NCBI GenBank assembly: GCA_900545125.1 | Contig: UQXS01000127.1 | Span: 1-7,050, forward strand | Direction of reading: 5' to 3' | Length of the DNA stretch: 7,050 nt | From: an uncultured Ruminococcus sp. | Lineage (GTDB): Bacteria > Bacillota > Clostridia > Oscillospirales > Ruminococcaceae | Shown: one piece after another, positions 5,770-7,050 of the stretch | How positions within the stretch are numbered: position 1 is the first letter of the stretch | How the letters are laid out: each line of letters begins with the position of its first letter | Notes under the pieces: model-generated | What the model was told of the DNA's origin: nothing | What the model saw: only the letters and a program-made list of their open reading frames with translations | The model's database searches: none | Position numbers and translations under genes: made by a program

Positions 5770-5805
5770 GGGACGGTGCGGCAAATGGAAGAACCGTACC
5801 GCCCC
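5770..5805. repeat. GC-rich inverted repeat / hairpin
   Basis: GGGACGGTGCGG (5770-5781) and CCGTACCGCCCC (5794-5805) form a 12-bp stem with one mismatch and one G-U type pair around a 12-base loop. It stands out in an AT-rich stretch. No T-run follows on either strand, so it is not an intrinsic terminator. It could be an RNA stem in the leader of the structured elements, or an operator. Confidence 0.45.
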
Positions 5806-5850
5806 TCATCACGGAGGATAGGATATGTCAGCGAGTGATCCGTACCCTTT

Positions 5851-5922
5851 TCAGCCATCAGTGGTATGAACCCCTCTATATATCAACCGAGGATTTTGCA
5901 AAATCGGGAAGGTTTTTCCCAT
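5851..5922 (-). CDS. Possible 23-residue leader peptide
   Basis: An ATG at 5922 with GGAG (5931-5934) eight bases upstream opens a 23-codon frame starting MGKTFPILQNPRLIYRG and ending at TGA 5851-5853. It lies 46 bases after the stop of the sigma-like gene and before the inverted repeats, a usual place for a leader peptide. No family is recognised. A longer 75-codon frame overlaps its end, but that frame runs through the structured repeats. Only spacing and position support translation. Confidence 0.25.
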   Translation of the reverse strand: MGKTFPILQNPRLIYRGVHTTDG

Positions 5923-5968
5923 GTTTATTTCTCCAAAAAGAAAAAATCAGCGTTCTGCACATATTTCT

Positions 5969-6400
5969 TTATTCGTTTTCGTGCAAGATGATATACTCCT
6001 TGAGCTTCTGCTTTGCAATCTTGATTCGGTAACGCACCATATCAATTGATAAACCGTATTTCTCAACGAGATACCACATCGTCACCTTATCCTCTCTCAG
6101 AAAGTAGTCCCGTATAAGCTCATACCCTTCAGGAAAATCCGATTTCAGCAGTTCTAAGGCATCAGGCAGATAATCAAGCCTGTTCCGGTGCCTGATCTGC
6201 TCCTTTTCTTCTTCATCGCTTATGGGAATACTCGCAGGATCGGGATTCGAAGATAGAACATCGTCAAAATCGGGATAGATCTTTCCGTTTTTTGCATCCA
6301 GCTCCTCAATGTATCGTTCTTTTCGCAAGAGCTTGTTGTACTCTTTCTCGATGTTACGGGGAACATCATCGCCAAAGTGGACATACATAAATCTTCCCAT
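5969..6400 (-). CDS. Sigma-70 region 4-like transcription regulator of the element
   Basis: This 143-residue protein has a charged N-terminal half with no sigma region 2. Its C-terminal region, about 72-140, resembles sigma-70 region 4: predicted helices around LPDALELLKSDFPEGYELIRDYF, then a helix-turn-helix in VTMWYLVEKYGLSIDMVRYRI and a basic end KIAKQKLKEYI. Proteins of this size and type (like Orf7 of Tn916) are standard in Gram-positive conjugative elements, where they raise transcription of the recombination and transfer genes. Its ATG at 6400 overlaps the stop of the upstream gene (TAATG), and AGGAGG (6411-6416) lies ten bases upstream, so the two genes are probably translationally coupled. 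The weak -10 with a perfect -35 before xis could be its target, which is an inference. It lacks the parts needed to act as a full sigma factor. Confidence 0.75.
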   Translation of the reverse strand: MGRFMYVHFGDDVPRNIEKEYNKLLRKERYIEELDAKNGKIYPDFDDVLSSNPDPASIPISDEEEKEQIRHRNRLDYLPDALELLKSDFPEGYELIRDYFLREDKVTMWYLVEKYGLSIDMVRYRIKIAKQKLKEYIILHENE

Positions 6401-6891
6401 TACTCACTGTCCTCCTTAGCAGAGGTCAGGTTTGTAAGAGGTTTGGTATGGATTGCCTTCAACTGTTCATTGCAGGCTGTAAGCGTAAAACGTTTATCGA
6501 ATGCACAGCCGTCAAGATAAGCCCTGATGATATTCTTATCTGCTTTTCTGTAATCCTGGTCACATGGCATCGCATACAGCAGGAGCGAAAACAAGTAACG
6601 CTGCCTGAAAGGGTGAAGTCTGATTGCTATACAGACCGCACAGAGGTAATCATACTGCATCTTCCTTTTACCCGAAAGATACCGTGAGAGCGTAGATGGA
6701 GCAATTCCCGTCAGTCTTGCAAGCGTTTTCTGGCTTATATTGATCTCGTCTAAATACCGACATAATGCCACGCAGAAGCTGTCCTTGTTCTGCTCATTGA
6801 GATCATCAGTCCCGTAAACGTAAACTTCGTAGCTTTGCGGCTCCTCATGTTCGCTGAATAATGAAATCTGAGGAGTATGTAAATCATTCAT
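6400..6891 (-). CDS. XRE-family helix-turn-helix regulator
   Basis: This 163-residue protein has a Cro/CI-type DNA-binding domain at about 38-97: VALCRYLDEINISQKTLARL, then TGIAPSTLSRYLSGKRKM with the recognition helix around 64-74. The N-terminal 30 residues are acidic. The C-terminal part (about 95-160) has a hydrophobic helix FSLLLYAMP and otherwise no recognised domain; it has five Cys overall but no clear metal motif. It is probably the repressor or switch of the element. It is co-transcribed with the sigma-like gene, with stop and start overlapping by one base at 6400. The ATG at 6891 is the only plausible start, but its ribosome binding site is poor (AAGGA 13 bases upstream), so translation may be low or controlled. 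An inverted repeat at 6912-6974 in the upstream region could be its operator. Confidence 0.8.
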   Translation of the reverse strand: MNDLHTPQISLFSEHEEPQSYEVYVYGTDDLNEQNKDSFCVALCRYLDEINISQKTLARLTGIAPSTLSRYLSGKRKMQYDYLCAVCIAIRLHPFRQRYLFSLLLYAMPCDQDYRKADKNIIRAYLDGCAFDKRFTLTACNEQLKAIHTKPLTNLTSAKEDSE

Positions 6892-6911
6892 AATACCGGT
6901 TCCGTCCTTTC

Positions 6912-6974
6912 TGTCAGACGGAAATCAGCAAATGAACATAGTAAGCCTGTCATTCGGAATATACCCGTCCGACA
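6912..6974. repeat. Inverted repeat upstream of the XRE gene, possible operator
   Basis: TGTCAGACGG (6912-6921) and CCGTCCGACA (6965-6974) are inverted copies with one difference, 43 bases apart. They lie directly before the XRE gene, where autoregulators usually bind. The spacing of centres, about 53 bp or five helical turns, would put both sites on one face of the DNA. I see no convincing -35/-10 pair between them. Confidence 0.4.
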
Positions 6975-6975
6975 A

Positions 6976-7050
6976 TCAAACATTACTCGTCCATTCGATC
7001 GTTTCATATTCAGTTTCCATACAGTGATCGAGTAACCCTCCTGCGCAGTA
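6976..7050 (-). CDS. Possible end of an upstream gene, cut by the window edge
   Basis: From the window edge a frame of 24 codons is open to TGA at 6976-6978, ending in DHCMETEYETIEWTSNV. It includes an internal ATG at 7020 with AGGAGGG 15 bases upstream, which is too far for a good start. This could be the C-terminus of a further gene of the element, but 24 codons can stay open by chance. No family is recognised. Confidence 0.25.
   Translation of the reverse strand, partial: YCAGGLLDHCMETEYETIEWTSNV

Larger units (their letters stand above)
5463..5968. other. 506-bp gene-poor regulatory stretch between the sigma-like gene and xis
   Basis: No protein of recognisable family is encoded here on either strand. 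Going with minus-strand transcription, it holds a possible 23-codon ORF with a good ribosome binding site (5851-5922), a 14-bp palindrome (5892-5905), a 12-bp-stem hairpin (5770-5805), two tandem homologous structured elements (5663-5728 and 5569-5638) and the xis promoter (5505-5533). The density of inverted repeats is much higher than in the rest of the window. Confidence 0.6.
3520..7050. mobile_element. Recombination/regulation end of an integrative (probably conjugative) element, Tn916-like order
   Basis: All genes from 3788 rightward are on the minus strand. They are an XRE regulator, a sigma-70 region-4-like protein, an excisionase-like protein and a tyrosine integrase whose 3' end points at a tRNA gene. 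Xis and int at one end, preceded by a sigma-like and a repressor-like gene, is the order found in Tn916-type elements. No transfer, relaxase or cargo gene lies in the window, so conjugation is inferred from this order only. The left boundary is not sharply visible. It could be the tRNA-Leu 3' end (about 3500-3519) or the tRNA-like half at 3738-3770. The right end is outside the window. Confidence 0.7.

Noticed and set aside
5631..5858. 75-codon minus-strand frame through structured copy 1
   Set aside because: Its sequence is dictated by the inverted repeats, shows no family or domain, and its ribosome binding site (AGAGGGG, 12 bases away) is poorly spaced. The RNA structure explains the conservation better.
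5760..6032. 90-codon plus-strand frame between xis and the sigma-like gene
   Set aside because: It overlaps the GC-rich hairpin and the end of the sigma-like gene, lacks a ribosome binding site and has no recognisable domain.

Overview
The window suggests a cellulosome-forming or related gut/rumen Clostridia, most likely a Ruminococcus-type organism. The main clue is at the left edge: a secreted serpin with its own dockerin module, a combination known from cellulosomal Firmicutes. Strong AGGAGG ribosome binding sites, moderate GC and a Tn916-type regulatory/recombination module agree with this. The genus is an inference; the sequence itself only shows the genes.

Layout. (a) 1-3519 looks like host chromosome. 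A dockerin-serpin gene (minus strand) runs off the left edge. Before it on the same strand is a SulP-family anion transporter with a C-terminal STAS domain, which has its own promoter and terminator. Divergent from sulP is a complete tRNA-Leu(UAA) gene with a near-perfect promoter, an encoded CCA end and a terminator. (b) 3520-3787 is gene-free and AT-rich. It holds repeats of TTCTACC (three in tandem at 11-12 bp spacing, one inverted) and a 33-bp stretch resembling the 5' half of tRNA-Leu. A strong plus-strand terminator follows and overlaps the end of the integrase gene. (c) 3788-7050 is the recombination and regulatory end of an integrative (probably conjugative) element, all on the minus strand: an XRE-type regulator and a sigma-70 region-4-like protein with overlapping stop and start codons, a 506-bp gene-poor stretch, a small MerR/excisionase-like protein, and a 439-residue tyrosine recombinase with all catalytic residues.

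How the parts work together (inference from Tn916-like elements). The XRE and sigma-like proteins would control transcription of the downstream xis-int genes. The excisionase and integrase would then move the element in and out of a site at or near the tRNA-Leu gene. The TTCTACC repeats on both sides of int are good candidates for integrase or excisionase arm sites.

The most unexplained part is 5569-5728, between the sigma-like gene and xis. Two tandem copies of a structured element share the primary sequence CTCCCRACAGCAT and TTGGCA, while the helices inside and around these boxes differ in sequence but keep pairing. I do not recognise the RNA class. It, the tRNA-half/terminator unit beside int, and the predicted Asp-Ser reactive bond of the serpin are the main points for follow-up.
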